Positions 37,893-50,846 of a stretch of 64,000 nt of DNA are shown here, piece after piece (within the stretch, counting starts at the first letter, position 1; each line of letters opens with the position of its first letter). A program made the translations under genes and the position numbers. The notes under the pieces were generated by a model. The model ran no database searches and was not told where the DNA came from. It was given only the letters and a program-made list of their open reading frames with translations. This DNA is from Zygnema cylindricum (taxonomy: Eukaryota; Streptophyta; Zygnematophyceae; Zygnematales; Zygnemataceae): the NCBI GenBank assembly GCA_037447655.1, contig JBBHKE010000775.1, positions 225,692-289,691 of the forward strand, written 5' to 3'.

Positions 37893-38038
37893 TTATTATA
37901 TTCATGTTTCTTTCTGACTATGGCAGCAACCATGGCTATCTCTGTCTTCTAGTGACTATGACAAGTATGGATGACATTTGAAGACCATCTAGCAAACAAA
38001 TAGAATAAATTCAGATCTAGAAAATACCCAATTTAACA

Positions 38039-39440
38039 TGAAAAAGACTTCATCTCCGTACTTAGCTGTAAAGACTCCCTTTCTAGTGAAGGTATCAAAA
38101 TCCTAGTCATCTAATACAAAAGTAGACACAAGATTTTTACTCAGTTGAGGAATGTAGAGCATATTTGAGAAGGTGAGAATGGAAGTCTTACCCTCCACTA
38201 AGACTTTCAGATCTACCGAGCCCACTAGATCTGTGGTAACTTCTCTTCATCCTCATACTCTATTTCTACAGTAGGGATCTTTCTTAGCTTAGTGAAGAGG
38301 TGTCTGTCACGACACATATGCATGGATCCCCTAAATCGATGATCCATCCCTCCTCAAGAGCTTCCCAAATGGCTCTAAGGGCACACTTCTGTTTTTGAGG
38401 GATCTCTTTTTCCTCTAGATTCTCATCAAGAAGGAGCTCGCCATCCTCCTCCTCAGAAGTCTCGTCCTCCTCGGTCTCTCCTTTCACTCGTGTGACCACA
38501 AGTGCTTTCTTCTTCCCTCCGGAAGTACCCCTTCCATGGTTTTCTTGAAGCCTCAGCTCCGATAGCTTGATGCAATGAGCTATGAAGTGTCCCTTCTTTT
38601 TCGCAGAAATGGCAAAGACCTTTTGGAGCCCTCGGTTCTCCAGATTGGTCCTTCTCCCTTTTGAAGTTGTTGTATGGCTTCTTCGGATCCTTCCTCCACC
38701 GGTCCGTTTCGGCAGCTAGAGCTTGAAGGCTCTTTCCTCCTCTACCGATCTCAATAGTGTTCTCTTGCACGAGTATCTTTCGGACCACGGTGTTCCACTT
38801 CCAAGAACTATCATCCATTTCGTGTACTCGGTACACTATATTTTCATACTCACCAAACAACTTCATGATGAGGGTATTAACTTTCATCTTCATAGTACCT
38901 GTCCATCCGACACTTTCCATCTCCATGTACAGACAAGAGAGATCATTGGAGTAGTCTAACATCTTCCCTCCTTTGTAAGTATAACTAGTCAACCTTTGCT
39001 TAACCAGCTGGAGCTCCCAGCTCTATAGATCTCGACTAAAGTCATCCACAGCTCCTCGGCCTTGAAGATGTGAAGATGAGAGGTCACCAAAGCTTGGGTA
39101 AGGTGCCTCAGAATGAAATGCCTGGCATTCATGTTGGTGTACTCCTACATCTGAATGTCGTTTTCCTCGGTCTTCACTGCCACCGCTCCGGGTGCCGTCG
39201 GAATGGGAGTAAGAGGTGTCTCCTTTCCCTTTTTGGACATAATGCTGTCCCCATCATCTTTCTCCCCTGTTGGAGTATATGCTGCTGCAAAAAACCTCAC
39301 TCCTCCAAACCCTGGTGGAGTTCGGGAAGGGTTTCACTTGCATTGCAATACCGGTGTAGTTTTCACACGATGCCGTGTCAAGGGCTTGCGGTAAATGGGC
39401 GGTCAGTTGAATATGGGCACTCAGAGGGCGGACCGGCGAT
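38039..39440 (-). pseudogene. Copia B-3 gag-protease fragment
   Basis: Right to left: a degraded primer-site region near 39400-39440, gag (MTSYTYKGGKMLDYSNDLSC, DSSWKWNTVVRKILVQENTI), damaged zinc knuckle GLCHFCEKEGT, then the protease site in which DSGAS reads DLGDP. It is the continuation of the fragment ending at 36830. Confidence 0.8.
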
Positions 39441-39735
39441 TCCATGTACCCCGTTATGGACCAAAATTGGGGAAGCCTCTGGTGGTTTTACCTTGGCCAC
39501 TTCGATTGGAAATCACTTGGCGGAAATAAGGCAATCGAACATTTGCCCTTATAGTTTGGACTCGGGTCCTTGACAAAATGTCGCTCATATGAAAGAGATT
39601 TATTATCAAGTGGCAAAAATGCCAATATTTATACAAGCTTTTTGGGAGAGAGGCGGCTACCTCCTCAATCCTTTAATTCCTAAAACCCTCTCACATCCCC
39701 TATCTACTGATGTACAAACCAATCAGAAGACTGTA
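39441..39735 (-). repeat. Copia B-3 5' LTR remnant
   Basis: Family-B-like LTR words are present (GGAAGCCTCT, GGACTC, AATGCCAATATTTATACAAGC, CTATCTACTGATGTACAAACC). The LTR is cut at 39735 by the start of the plus-strand copia C2. Confidence 0.65.
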
Positions 39736-40783
39736 TGTAGAAATTAATGGTTTTAAAGTATTTTCTAGGTCTGAATAGAAATAAAGAAGCCGAGGCAGTC
39801 TACCTCTAACTTCTCTCTCCAACTCTCAAACTTGTCTTAGTCACTGAGAAATTGGAGAGGAAGCTAGAGCCATGGCTACCTAGGCTATCCTGAGGTTTAC
39901 GGGAAATATATATTAGTTAAGGGGATTATTTACTAAAAGGTATGTGCCGGCCACAGGATTTGATCCTGGTACCTGCCGGCCAACAGACAGTAGATAGCCG
40001 GTAGCCTTAGCCGTTAAATCTAGAAGAAGTCTTACGTATTATATAGTAAGATAATTAATTAAACATTAATTCGTAGGATAAATCATTTAACTATAATTGT
40101 TAACGGGATACATAGATCTTGTAGTGTAAAAGTACGAATTGCGGTATGGATAAGAAATCAATACCGCGCAATGATTTCGTAAGCGAAACAAATACCGCGC
40201 ATGTATTTATTACGGCTACGATCAAATGTGAATTTAATCGGACGGCCGGAATTAGCGCCGAGATCTCGGAAGAAGAATTTGACGGTTTGTGGGCATCGCC
40301 ACATCGGATGACACGTGGCGAAATTACATTGGATCGTGGTATCTCCGGAGATTACGGCATTGAATTCGGATATGACATGTATCGACATTAACGCCATGTT
40401 GTACAATTTCCGTACATAAAGTCCACCGGCGACTGTACTTTTATGTACGGAGGAGAAATCTGATTTGTTTCGAACATCAGTAGATAGAGTGTTTGAGAGA
40501 TATAGGACTTAGAAAAATTAGGAGATAGGATCCTCTCTCCCAGAGAGCTTTTATACAAAAGGTCAACTTTGACCCTATATAACTTACTTCTAAAGGGAGC
40601 AGATTCAAAGATTCTTTTTGCTATCGACTCAAGGGAGTCTTGCCTTCACAGGGGTGTAGGTGGTCAGAGTTTTTGTCTGCCAGGGTGGCAATTGTTTTCC
40701 TAAAACACAAATGGGTCAGAGTTATCCTACACGCTTCTTGCAAGTTGTCCACTCTGAGGACTTATGGAGGTCTCTGAGTTTCA
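39736..40783 (+). repeat. Copia C2 5' LTR (family A)
   Basis: It begins TGTAGAAATTAATGG and ends GAGTTTCA. The presumed gag ATG lies inside it at 40764 (ATGGAGGTCTCTGAG). Antisense tRNA-like segment around 39945-40025; U3 palindrome GTACATAAAG...CTTTTATGTAC near 40412-40448; TATA-like TTTTATACAAAAGG near 40548. Confidence 0.85.
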
Positions 40784-43700
40784 AGTTATGGGCCCACCCT
40801 CTAGGGTACCAATGTTTAATGGAACTCGCTTCATATAATGGGAAAGTATGATGATAGGAGCTCTATGCGAAAAATGGTTTTGGGGGATAGTGAGTGGACG
40901 GTTGGGGCGCCCATCAAGTCTTGGAATTCCTCCAGGGTTTGGAGGAAGCAGATTCACCAGGAAAGAGGATCCACCTTCAACGGAGGAAACAAAAGAAGGA
41001 GAGGTGGTGGATAAAGGAAAGGAGAAGGAGACGACCACACCAATAGCAACTGGTTCGACATTTATGTCACCTATTCCGAGGAACGAGGAGAATGATACTG
41101 AAACCTGGGACTTCAACAATATGGCGGCAAAGCACTTCTCCTACGCCATCTCACTCAATGACTTGCATGTCCCCATATGCAAGTAGAAAGGGCAACTGAT
41201 CTTTGGATGGCTCTCATAGAGATGTACCGAAGTGGTACGATTCAGCATCAACAGTTGGCTGATTAGAAAGTTAAGGAGTATGTATACAAAGGGGGAAATA
41301 TGTTGGATTTTTGCAATGAGCTTGCTTTACTCTTCATGGAACTAAAGAAAAGGTTAACTGTTTACTGATGAAGTTACCTGATGAGTTCGAGAACATAGTC
41401 AACCGTGTGCATGACTTGCCGGACTCAAGGTGGATATGGAACTCAGTGGTAGGGATGATTCTCGTTCGAGAGAATACGATTGAGATTCGAAGGAGAGGAA
41501 AGAGTGGGCAAGCCTTGGCAACAACTACCGATTGGAGGAATAAGGATTTTCGAAAACCAGTCGGAAACTACGGGGGTAGGGAGCAAAAAAAACAGGCTGA
41601 CGAGTTCGAACCAAGGTCTCCCAAAGGTTTATGTCATTTTTGTAAGAAACCAGGCACTATATGGCAGAGTGCACTAAGCTAACCAAGCTTCGGTTAAAGG
41701 AGGGGCAGACCAGTGGTACCCCGAAAGGAAAGAAAAAGGCCCTTGTCACACAGGTACATGAGGCGGAATCCGAGGACGAGGACGATGAGCTTCTTTTGGA
41801 TGAGGAGTTCGAGGCGAAAAATGAGGTCGAAATTCCACGAAGGCAGAAATGTGCTTACGGTGGATTGAAAGGTGAAGCAGGCTGGATCATAGATTCAGGT
41901 GCCTCCATGCACATGTGTAAGGATAGGCACCTGTTCACTAAGATAAGAAAGATTCCCACCGTAGAGATAGAGTACGGGGATGGGAGGATTGTCACCACTA
42001 CTCTTGTAGGATCGGTAGATCTGAAAGTGTTAGTAGAAGGAAAGACATCCATATTAACATTCTCCGGTGTATTGTTTATTCCGGAGCTGAACAAAAACCT
42101 CATCTCTACATCCGTATTAGATGATAAGGGTTTTTTTACTAGCAATAGGGAAGGAGTCTTTACTGCTAGCTTTGAGGAGGATGTCTATTTCATTGCTGAG
42201 AAAGGTAGCCATGGGATGTTTAGGCTGGTTTTAAGTAATGAAAAGAAGAAACTTTATTATACTCGTTTCATGATATTATGATGTAGCGTAAGAGGCTTGG
42301 GCATGTGAATCTAGAAAAGTTAAGAGAGATGAAAAAGATGGGAGTGGTGGAAGGGATTTAATTCAATGAGAGTGATAATATAAGTGATTGTAGTGGATGT
42401 GCTAAAGGTAAAGTTCACAGATTACCCTTTCCTAAAACAACCACCTATAAGAGAGAAAAAATTATAGATCTAGTACAGACAGATATTTGGGGACCGGCTA
42501 GAGTGCCCTCACCTGGGGGGAAGAGATTTATGATGACTATCATTGATGATTGGTCTTGGTATTCCCGGGTGTATTTTTTAATAAACAAGTCAGAAGCTCA
42601 GGATTGTTTTGGACAATATAAAGCATGGAGCGAAAAACTCCATGAAACTCCAATCAAGAGAATAACGAGTGACAATGGTGGAGAGTATACTTCTAACAAG
42701 TTTGAGGATTTTTTGAGGGAAGATGGGGTCCAACACCAAAAGACAGTTCCAGAAAATCCGGAACAGAATGGGGTAGCTGAAAGGTTAAATAGAACTCTAA
42801 GTGGGATAAGAAGATAGGAAAAAGGTTTTAGGCATAAGCAATGAACTGTGCTAATTACCTCAAAAATAGAGTTCTTACTTCAGCTATAAAAGATCAAACA
42901 CCTTATGAGAGATGGACAGGCCGGAAACCAGACATTTCTCACTTAAAGGTTTTCGGCAGTCAAGTATTCAGTCTAGATACAGATCGGTCTAATTGGAAGC
43001 TAGATCCTAAAAGAAAAACAGGATACTTATTAGGATATGATGAAGATGTTAAAGGATATAGAGTTTATGATCTAAAAAAGGAAGATATAATTTTAGTAAA
43101 ACTTCTAGTAGTTATGGATGAAGGAAAGTCTGTGGATCCCTTCAAATATACGAAGTCAGTAAAAAATAGATTTGAGTAAGAATATTCTGATGACTTTAAC
43201 TTCCTAACTATCCAGGTTTTAGAGACGATGAAATTCTTGCAGGTACAAATCAGACCGAAAAGGACTTGGCTGTGGAAACTCCAGTGACAACTCTACCCGA
43301 AGCGAAAGACGTGGTGGAAATTGATTCGGAATCAAGGGATAGGGGAGAAGCCGAGTTTGTTCGAAAGAATCCACGAGAACCATCTATTCCGGCCTCAGAT
43401 TTTAAGGGGCGAAGGAGAAGTAGCAAAAGACTGCAAGAAAAACAGGTTAATAACAATGTAACTAAACTATCTCATCAAGATGGACCTCAAACTTATGGAG
43501 AGGCGATGACTTGTCTAGAAAGAAATCGGTGGAAGATAGCTATCAATGAGGAGATGGCCTCAATTATGGCAGCGGATACTTGGGAGCTGGTGGATTCTCC
43601 ACCTTACGGAAAAACAATCGGTTGTAAGTCGATTTTCAAATTTAAACTCAAACCCTGATAACACAATTGAGCGCTACAAGGCCCGATTAGTGGCAAAAGG

Positions 43701-44575
43701 ATTTACACAAAAGGAGGGAATTGACTACAAGGAAACCTTTGCCCCGGTTGTCAGATTTCCCTCCGTCCGCATACTTTTCAGCTTTGCAGCAGCGGAAGAC
43801 ATGGAAGTGCACAAGATGGACATCAAAACAACCTTTTTGCATGAAGAATTGGAAGAGGAGATCTTCATGCGACAACCCGAAGGGTTTGTGGAGGAAGGAG
43901 AGGAGAGTAAGGTATGCCAGCTAATTAAATCTCTTTATGGTTTGAAACAGGAGCCTCGACACTGGAATAAGAAGCTTGATGAGTTTCTTACCTGTCTGGG
44001 ATATATCCGGACCAGCTCAGATCACTCAATCTATGTTTTTTAAGATGAGGAAGGTGTTATATTTATTGCAATTTATGTTGATGATTTGCTTGTCTTAAGT
44101 AAATCAATGGAAAAAATTAATAAACTGAAAACCGATCTTAAGGGGAGATTAGAAATAAAGGATATGGGGGAAGCAAAATATATTTTGGGAATTCAAGTAG
44201 AAAGAGATCAAAAAAGAAAGATTATAAGATTGACTCAAAAAGAAGCAATAGGGAACATGTTGGAAAATTTTCAAATGGATAAAACTAATAGTTGTACAAC
44301 TCCAATGGAGTTAAAGAAGTGAAGTGAGGGGAGTGAGGAAGAAGGAGTCATAGTATTAGACGAGGAATTAAGTCTTGAAGAACAGAAGTTCATGCAGCCT
44401 ATTCCTTACAGGCAAGTAGTGGGAAGTCTAATCTATTTAATGAATTGAACCCGACCGGATTTAGTTGCGGTTGCAGGAGTGCTGAGTAGAAGTCTAAATG
44501 CTCCCACTAAGAGGGATTGGGAGGCAACTAAGAGAGTCATTAGATATTTGATAGGAACTAGGGATCTATGGTCTT
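40784..44575 (+). pseudogene. Copia C2 gag-pol, decayed and 3'-truncated
   Basis: Primer site AGTTATGGGCCCACC, gag, zinc knuckle (CHFCKKPG, then a one-base loss), protease DSGASMHMCKDRHLFTK near 41895, integrase (GGKRFMMTIIDDWSWYSRVY; NPEQNGVAERLNRTL, then a deletion at SGIRR), RT with YVDDLLVL near 44070, ending at the start of RNase H (RYLIGTRDLW). Stops include 44041 and the TGA near 44320. The remaining RNase H, PPT and 3' LTR are missing because the sequence switches to the inverted copy C3. Confidence 0.85.
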
Positions 44576-44599
44576 AAACTAGGGATCCACTGTCGACCA
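44576..44599. other. Junction filler between inverted copia copies
   Basis: About 24 bp separate the C2 and C3 matches. Both sides contain a CTAGGGATC-like word, so the join could involve microhomology or templated filler. Confidence 0.5.
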
Positions 44600-47500
44600 T
44601 AAAGAGATTTAATCAGCCGGCATACCTTACTCTCCTCTTCTTCCTCCACAAATCCCTCGGGTTGTCGCATAAAGATCTCCTCTTCCAATTCTCCATGCAA
44701 AAAAGTTGTCTTAATGTCCATCTGGTGCACCTCCTTGTTTTCCGTTGCTGCCAGATTGAGAAGTATGCGGACGGAAGGAAATCTGACGACCAGGGCAAAG
44801 GTTTCCTCGTAGTCGATACCATCCTTTTGTATAAATCCTTTTGCCATTAATCGAGCCTTGTAGCGCTCAATTGTATTATCTGGGTTCAGTTTTAGTTTGA
44901 AAACCCACTTACAACTAATTGGTTTTCGGTTAGGTGGACAGTCCACCAACTCCTAAGTATCGGTTGCTATAATTGAGGCCATCTTCTCATTGATGGATGT
45001 GTTCCACCGGTTCTTTTTCTGGACAAAGCATCGCCTCTCCATAAGTCTGAGGTTCATCTTGATGAGATTGTTTTTTACCTTGTTATTAACCTGTTTTTCT
45101 TGCAGTCTTTTGGTGCTCCTTCCCCCCTCAAAATCAAAGGCCGAAATAGATGGTTTTCGTGGATTCTTTCGAACAAACTCGGCTTCTCCCCTATCCCTTG
45201 ATTCCGAATCAATTTCCACCACGTCTTCCACTTCGGGTAGAGTTGTCACTAGAGTTTCCGCAGCCGAGTACTTTTCGGTCTGATTTGTACCTGCAAGAAT
45301 GTCATGTTCTCTAAAACCTGGATAGTTAGGAAGCTCAAAGTCATCGGAATTTTCTGCCTCAAATCTGATTTTTACTGACTTTGTATACTTGAAAGGATCC
45401 ACAGACTTTCCTTCATCCATAAATACTAGATGTTTTACTAAGATTATATCTTTCCTTTTTAGATCATAAACTTTATATCTTTTAACATCCTCATCATATC
45501 CTAATAAGTATCTCGGTTTTCCTTTAGGATCTAACTTCCAATTAGACCGATCTGTATCTAGACTGAATACTTGACTGCCGAAAACCTTTAAGTGAGATTT
45601 GTATGGTTTTCTGCTAGGCAACCTCTCATAATGTGTTTGATTTTTTATAGTTGAAGTAAGAACTCTATTTTTGAGGTAATTAGCACAGTTCATTGCTTCT
45701 ACCGATAACATTTTTCCTATCTTCTTATCCGACAACATACTTCTAACACTATCACTTAGTGTCCAATTTAATCTTTCAGCTACCCTATTCTGTTCTGTGT
45801 TTTTTGAAACTGTCTTTTGGTGTTAGACTCCATCTTCTCTCAAAAAATCCTCAAACAGGTTAGAAGTATACTCTCCACCATTGTCACTCCTTATTCTCTT
45901 GATTGGAGTTTCATGGAGTTTTTAGCGCCATGCTTTATATTGTCTAAAACAATCTTGAGCTTCTGACTTGTTTTTCAAAAAATACAACTTGGAATACCAA
46001 CCAATCATCAGTGATAGTCATATTAAAGTCTTCCCCATCGGTCAGGGCACTTTAGCCGGTCCCCAAATATTTGTGTGGACTAAATCTAGAATTATTTCTC
46101 CTATTTAAGTGGCTGTATTGGGAAAGGTAATCTGTGTGCTTTACCTTGAGTACATCCACTACAATCACTTATATAATCACTCTCATTGAATTAAATCCCT
46201 TCCACTAATCCCATCTTTTTCATCTCTCTTAACTTATCTAGATTCACATGCCTAAGCCTCTTATGCCACATCATAATATCATGAACACCAAAATAATAAA
46301 GTTTCTTTATTTCATTGCTTAAAATCAGCCTAAACATCCCTTCGCTACCTTTCTCAGCAATGAAATAAACCTCCTCCTCAAAACTAGCAGTAAAGACTCC
46401 TTCCCTAGTGCTAGTATAAAATACCCTTATCATCTAATACAGATGTAGAGATGAGGTTTTTGTTTAGCTCCGGAATAAACAATACATCGGAGAATGTTAC
46501 AATTAATGTCTTTCCTTCTACTAACACTTTCGAATCTACCGATCCTTCAAGAGTAGTAGTGACTATCCTCCCATCCTCGTACTCTATCTCTATGGTGTGA
46601 ACCTTTCTTATCTTAGTGAACAGGTGCTTATCCTTACACATGTGCATAGAGGCACCTGAATCTATAATCCAACATGCTTGACCTTTTAATCCACCGTAAG
46701 CACATTTTTACCTTCGTGGAATTTCAACCTCGTTTTTCGAATCCAACCCTAGAAAACCCTAAAATACCCTAAAAAAACCCAATAGGAGCTCATTGTCCTC
46801 GTCCTTAGATTTAGCCTCATGTACCTGTGTCAAAAGGGCCTATTTTTTTCCTCTCGAGGTTCCACCGGTCTGCCCCTCCTTTAACCGAAGCTCGGTTAGC
46901 TTAGTGCACTCTGCCATATAGTGCCCGGTTTCTAACAAAAATGACAAAAACCTTTGGGAGCCCTTAGTCCGAACTCGTCAGTCTGATTTTTCTTCTCCCC
47001 CCCCCCATAATTTCCAACCGGTTTCCGGGAATCCTTGTTCCTCCAATCGGTCGCAGGTGCCAAGGCTTGCCCACTCTTTCCTCCCCTTCGGATCTCAATC
47101 GTATTCTCCCGAACGAGAATCATCTTTACCAATGAGTTCTATATCCACCTTGAGTCCAACAAGTATTGCACACGGTTGAATATGTTCTCAAACTCATCGG
47201 AAAATTCACCAGTAAACAGTTAACCTTTTCATTTTCACAGAAATCTTTTCCCGCACTCTCTAGCTCCATGAAAAGTGTAGCAAGCTCATTGCAAAAATCC
47301 AACATCTTCCCCTCTTTGTATACATACTCCTTAACTTTTTGATCAGCCAACTGTTGTTGTTGAATTGTACCACTTTGGTTCATCTCTATGAGAGCCATCC
47401 AAAGATCGGATGGCCTTTCTACCTGCAAATGAGGACATGCAAGGCCTTGAGTAAGATGGCGGAGGATTGAAGTGCTTTGCCGCCATATTGTTTATGTCCT

Positions 47501-47820
47501 AGGTATTAGTATCATTCTCCTCGTTCCTCGGAATAGGTGACATGAATGCTGACCCATTTGCTATTGGTGTGGTCGCTTCCTTCTCCGTTCCTTTGTCCAC
47601 CACCAATCTTTCCTTTGTCTCCTCCGTTGAAGATGGATCTGCTTTCTTTGTAATCTGCTTCCTCCAAATCTGAGGGATTCCAAGACTTGATAGACGCCCC
47701 ACTCGTCCACTTTCTATCCCCCAAATCCTTTTCTCGCATAGAGCTCCAGTCATCATACTTTCTCAGTATATTAAGCCAGTTCCATTAAATATGGGTACCC
47801 TAGAAGGTGGGCCCATAACC
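44600..47820 (-). pseudogene. Copia C3 gag to RT fragment, inverted relative to C2
   Basis: From 47820 leftward: primer site GGTTATGGGCCCACC, gag (VKMILVRENTIEIRRGGKSG), zinc-knuckle start GFCHFC, protease (DSGASMHMCKDKHLFTK near 46640), pre-integrase WHKRLRHVNLDKLREMKK, integrase remnants, LSVEAMNCANYLKNRVLTST, and RT as far as VCRLIKSLYG. Frameshifts and stops are common. It lacks everything after the first third of RT. Confidence 0.85.
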
Positions 47821-48865
47821 TGAAACTCTGAAACATCCATAGGTCCTCAAAATGAACAGCTTGCAAAAAGCCTCTCGGATAACCCTGACCCCTTTGTATT
47901 TCAGCAAGAATAACTACCACCTTGGTAGACACAAACTCTGACCACCTTCACCGTTTTGAAGGCAAGACTCCCCTAAGTGAATAGCAAAAACAATCTCTGA
48001 ATTTGCTCCCCTGAGTAGTAAGTTATGGAGGGTCAAAGTTGACCTTTTGTACAAAAGCTCTCTGGGAGAGAGGGTCCTATCTACCAATTTTTCTAAGTCC
48101 TATCTCACTCACAAACTCTATCTACTGATGTACGAAACCAATCATATTTCTCTTCCGTACAAAAAAGTACAGCTGCCGGTGTTATTTCTGCACGAATACT
48201 GTACGACATGGCCTAAATTTCGACACGTGGTATATTCGGATTTGCTCCCTTAATCATCGGAGATGCCGCGATCTAATGTCATTCAGCCACGTGTCATCCG
48301 ATGTGGCGATGACGAAAAACCGCCGAAATCCTCTTTCGCGATAGCGACATTCATTGTGGCCGTCCGATTAAATGCAGATTTAAGCATAGCCGTAATAAAT
48401 ACCTACGCGGTATTCGTTTCGCTATCGAAACAAATGCGCGGTACTAGTTTCTTATCCATACCCTAATCCGTACTTTTACATAACCGAACCTATGTATGCT
48501 GTAAACAGTTATGTTAAATGAATTTGTCAGCGTAGAAATGTTTATGTATTCATTAAACACAATATTCTCTTACACTAGTCATAAACTAAATGGATAGAGC
48601 AACCACCTACCGGCTGCTTTGACGGCCGGTAGGTACCAGGATCATATCCTGTGCCCGACAGCTTTTCTTTTAGTAAATCAAATAATCTACTACCTGTAAA
48701 TCTCAGGATAGCATAGGCAGCCATGGCTCTAGCTTCATCTCTGACTTTCAGTGACTGCAACAAGTGTCGGAGTTGAAAAGAGAAGTTAGAGGCAAACTGC
48801 CTTGGCTTCTTTTCTGCATTTTTTTTTAGACCTAGAAAATACTAAACGAACCATCAATTTCTACA
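47821..48865 (-). repeat. Copia C3 5' LTR (family A)
   Basis: Minus-strand start TGTAGAAATTGATGG, end GAGTTTCA. The in-LTR gag ATG is at 47840 (ATGGATGTTTCAGAG). The tRNA-like segment, here on the plus strand around 48580-48665, has a strong stem CCTACCGGC with GCCGGTAGG. Confidence 0.85.
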
Positions 48866-49984
48866 TGACGAGATGCCCAGTAAGCATCCCAGATATCCAT
48901 AAGAAATCACCATTGTATATTGGACATACTAGACGAATGCTGACTAAGCAAGCAACATTTTGAGTACGGAGTCAGATTGTAAATACTTGAAGAAATATGT
49001 TTTGTTGCTTAGTGTTTTATCAAATAGAATTTCACTATTTAGTGTTTAGGGTAGTTGCAATAAGGTTTTTGAAGGTACATTAGAGTACCTTGTCGTACTA
49101 TAGTACAGTACTACTATTCAGGGTAGTGTCACCTGATTGGCTAAATGCAGTCAGAGCTCACTCAAAGTATAAAGTTTAGGACTTAGAATTATGTTGGTAT
49201 CTAGTTTTGGGAATATGGGAAATTAAAAGATACTTTTTGGGACACTTGCAGCTCTCATATCTTATGGTTTACTGGGTCACTTATGCTGTAATTTTTGGAA
49301 TTAACAGTGTGTGTGCTAGTTTGTTTATGTGCCAATTCTTGGGGAAATTCGATCTGTGAGTCAAGTTTTACATTGTGTCAAAATGTGTCGTTTGTGAGGA
49401 ATTATTGTAAAGCTTCTGCTTAAGTATGTCTACTTCTACTACAACTGCTACAGCTCCACCTTCACCAGTTGTCATAGAACAACAATAACTGCATTGACAC
49501 TCATTATATATAATAATATCTGTACTCATACTAATTATACAGACTTATAGTTGTAAAAACACTGATTTTACAAACTAAAACCGTCCTAAGACTAATAATA
49601 CAAAATAATGACCGTGTTAATGCGAATTAAACACTATCAATAACTATGCCATCACTTATTATAGAGACTAGTAATTGTGATGTGATTGAGACTAGTAATC
49701 TGTCTCTAACTCGTGGCTGAGTATGGTGGGTTTTTCCACGATCCACTAGCTTTTGGGACAATATTTGCAACACTGTATGGTTGAATGTTGGTAGCATACA
49801 TAGGGACAGAAAATGGAGGAGGCATTTTCGTATGACCCTATCCACTTTTTAGAAGTTTATTTAGGGCGTGGGGCCATACTTACAAAAACGACATACTTGC
49901 TATCGAGATGCCATACACTTGAATAAAGTTTGTGTTGTTGTGCTATACCGTTTAGCACATATCACCCCTCTCACTCCGTTATCT
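48866..49984. other. No gene seen
   Basis: AT-rich sequence between the C3 LTR and the Harbinger remnant. It contains small GTAC-centred palindromes near 49070-49120. No terminal repeat of the transposon could be identified. Confidence 0.35.
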
Positions 49985-49994
49985 AAAATGTTTC

Positions 49995-50080
49995 GTATCG
50001 GTATTTCCACCATAGTTAATTATACCGAAGACATTTTTTGTATCGGTATTTCCACCATAGTTAATAATACGAAGATATTT
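49995..50080. repeat. 45-bp tandem duplication
   Basis: GTATCGGTATTTCCACCATA followed by GTTAAT occurs at 49995 and again at 50040, differing slightly. Confidence 0.8.
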
Positions 50081-50119
50081 GCTCGTAATTAGGTGGCCCG
50101 CTTCAAACTACATACATTC

Positions 50120-50846
50120 AACGACCACACGAGCGGGTCCGACAAGAAATAATTGAGGGGTTTAAAGAGATTTCCGGGATTTCCTAAATAGCGGAGCTGC
50201 CGATAGAGTACTACGATCGTTTCCGAAAGCACTTTGTGAGTCTCTTAGCAATTTGTGACCACAAGCTTATTTATTGGGATTTGTTTTGTGATCGACCAGG
50301 ATCGACCCATGATTCCACATTATTCCACACTTCGGCGGTGTACACCAAACTAAGGAATCACCCGATGTTAACAGAACTTGTGAAAAAAATATGTGGTACC
50401 ACAGTCCGACGTGTTATTGTTGGAGATGCGGCCTACCATTTATCTGATTTTCTAATCAAATGATACCGTACAAGAAATATGGGAAGTACTTCGCAAAAAA
50501 CTTTTTATAAAGCACTGGCGATAGCTAAAAAATGTATAGAGACGGCTTTTGGCGTTCTAAAGGGTCGTTGGGAAATATTGCCGAACATTTTTATAAAAGA
50601 GGAGATGGTGCCAACAATTGCGGTTGTTTGTTATGTTCTACATAATTTTATGATTTTAAATGGCGATCCATTACCATTGCACTAGAGACAGTTCACTATG
50701 CCTGAGGGACAAAACCATGTTGAAATCGCTTCACGATGCGGGCGGAGCACAGTTAGGGATGCTCAATTTCGCGAATTTTGTCTTGATCCCCGTGTTGTGA
50801 TATATAACGTGGAGTTAAGAAAGATGGAGTGCCATAATGTTTGTTG
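50120..50846 (+). pseudogene. PIF/Harbinger-type (DDE_Tnp_4) transposase remnant
   Basis: Order of motifs: RQEIIEGFKEISG, RPGSTHDSTLFHTS, RRVIVGDAAYHLSDFLIK, then after a TGA at 50461 KKCIETAFGVLKGRWEILP and VCYVLHNFMILNGD. The Asp of GSTHDS-type and GDAAY motifs and the Glu in ETAFG match the DDE arrangement of HARBI1-like transposases. The segment between FKEISG and the first block has lost the usual GAIDGTHI motif, and stops occur at 50461 and 50683. It is not functional as it stands. Confidence 0.8.

Larger units (their letters stand above)
36831..38038 (-). repeat. Solo LTR (family C) inside copia B-3
   Basis: The insert reads TGTTAAATTGGG at its minus-strand start and ends GAATTCCA. 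It is flanked by TGAAG (36826-36830) and TGAAA (38039-38043), a near-perfect 5-bp target duplication. The copia pre-integrase sequence rejoins cleanly when it is removed. Length is 1208 bp. It shares the tRNA-like and U3 palindrome layout with families A and B (GTACAAGAAGG...CTTCTTGTAC near 37316-37350). Confidence 0.8.

Noticed and set aside
44600-48865. C2 and C3 as one full-length element
   Set aside because: They are in opposite orientation and each lacks the same 3' portion, so they are two truncated copies.
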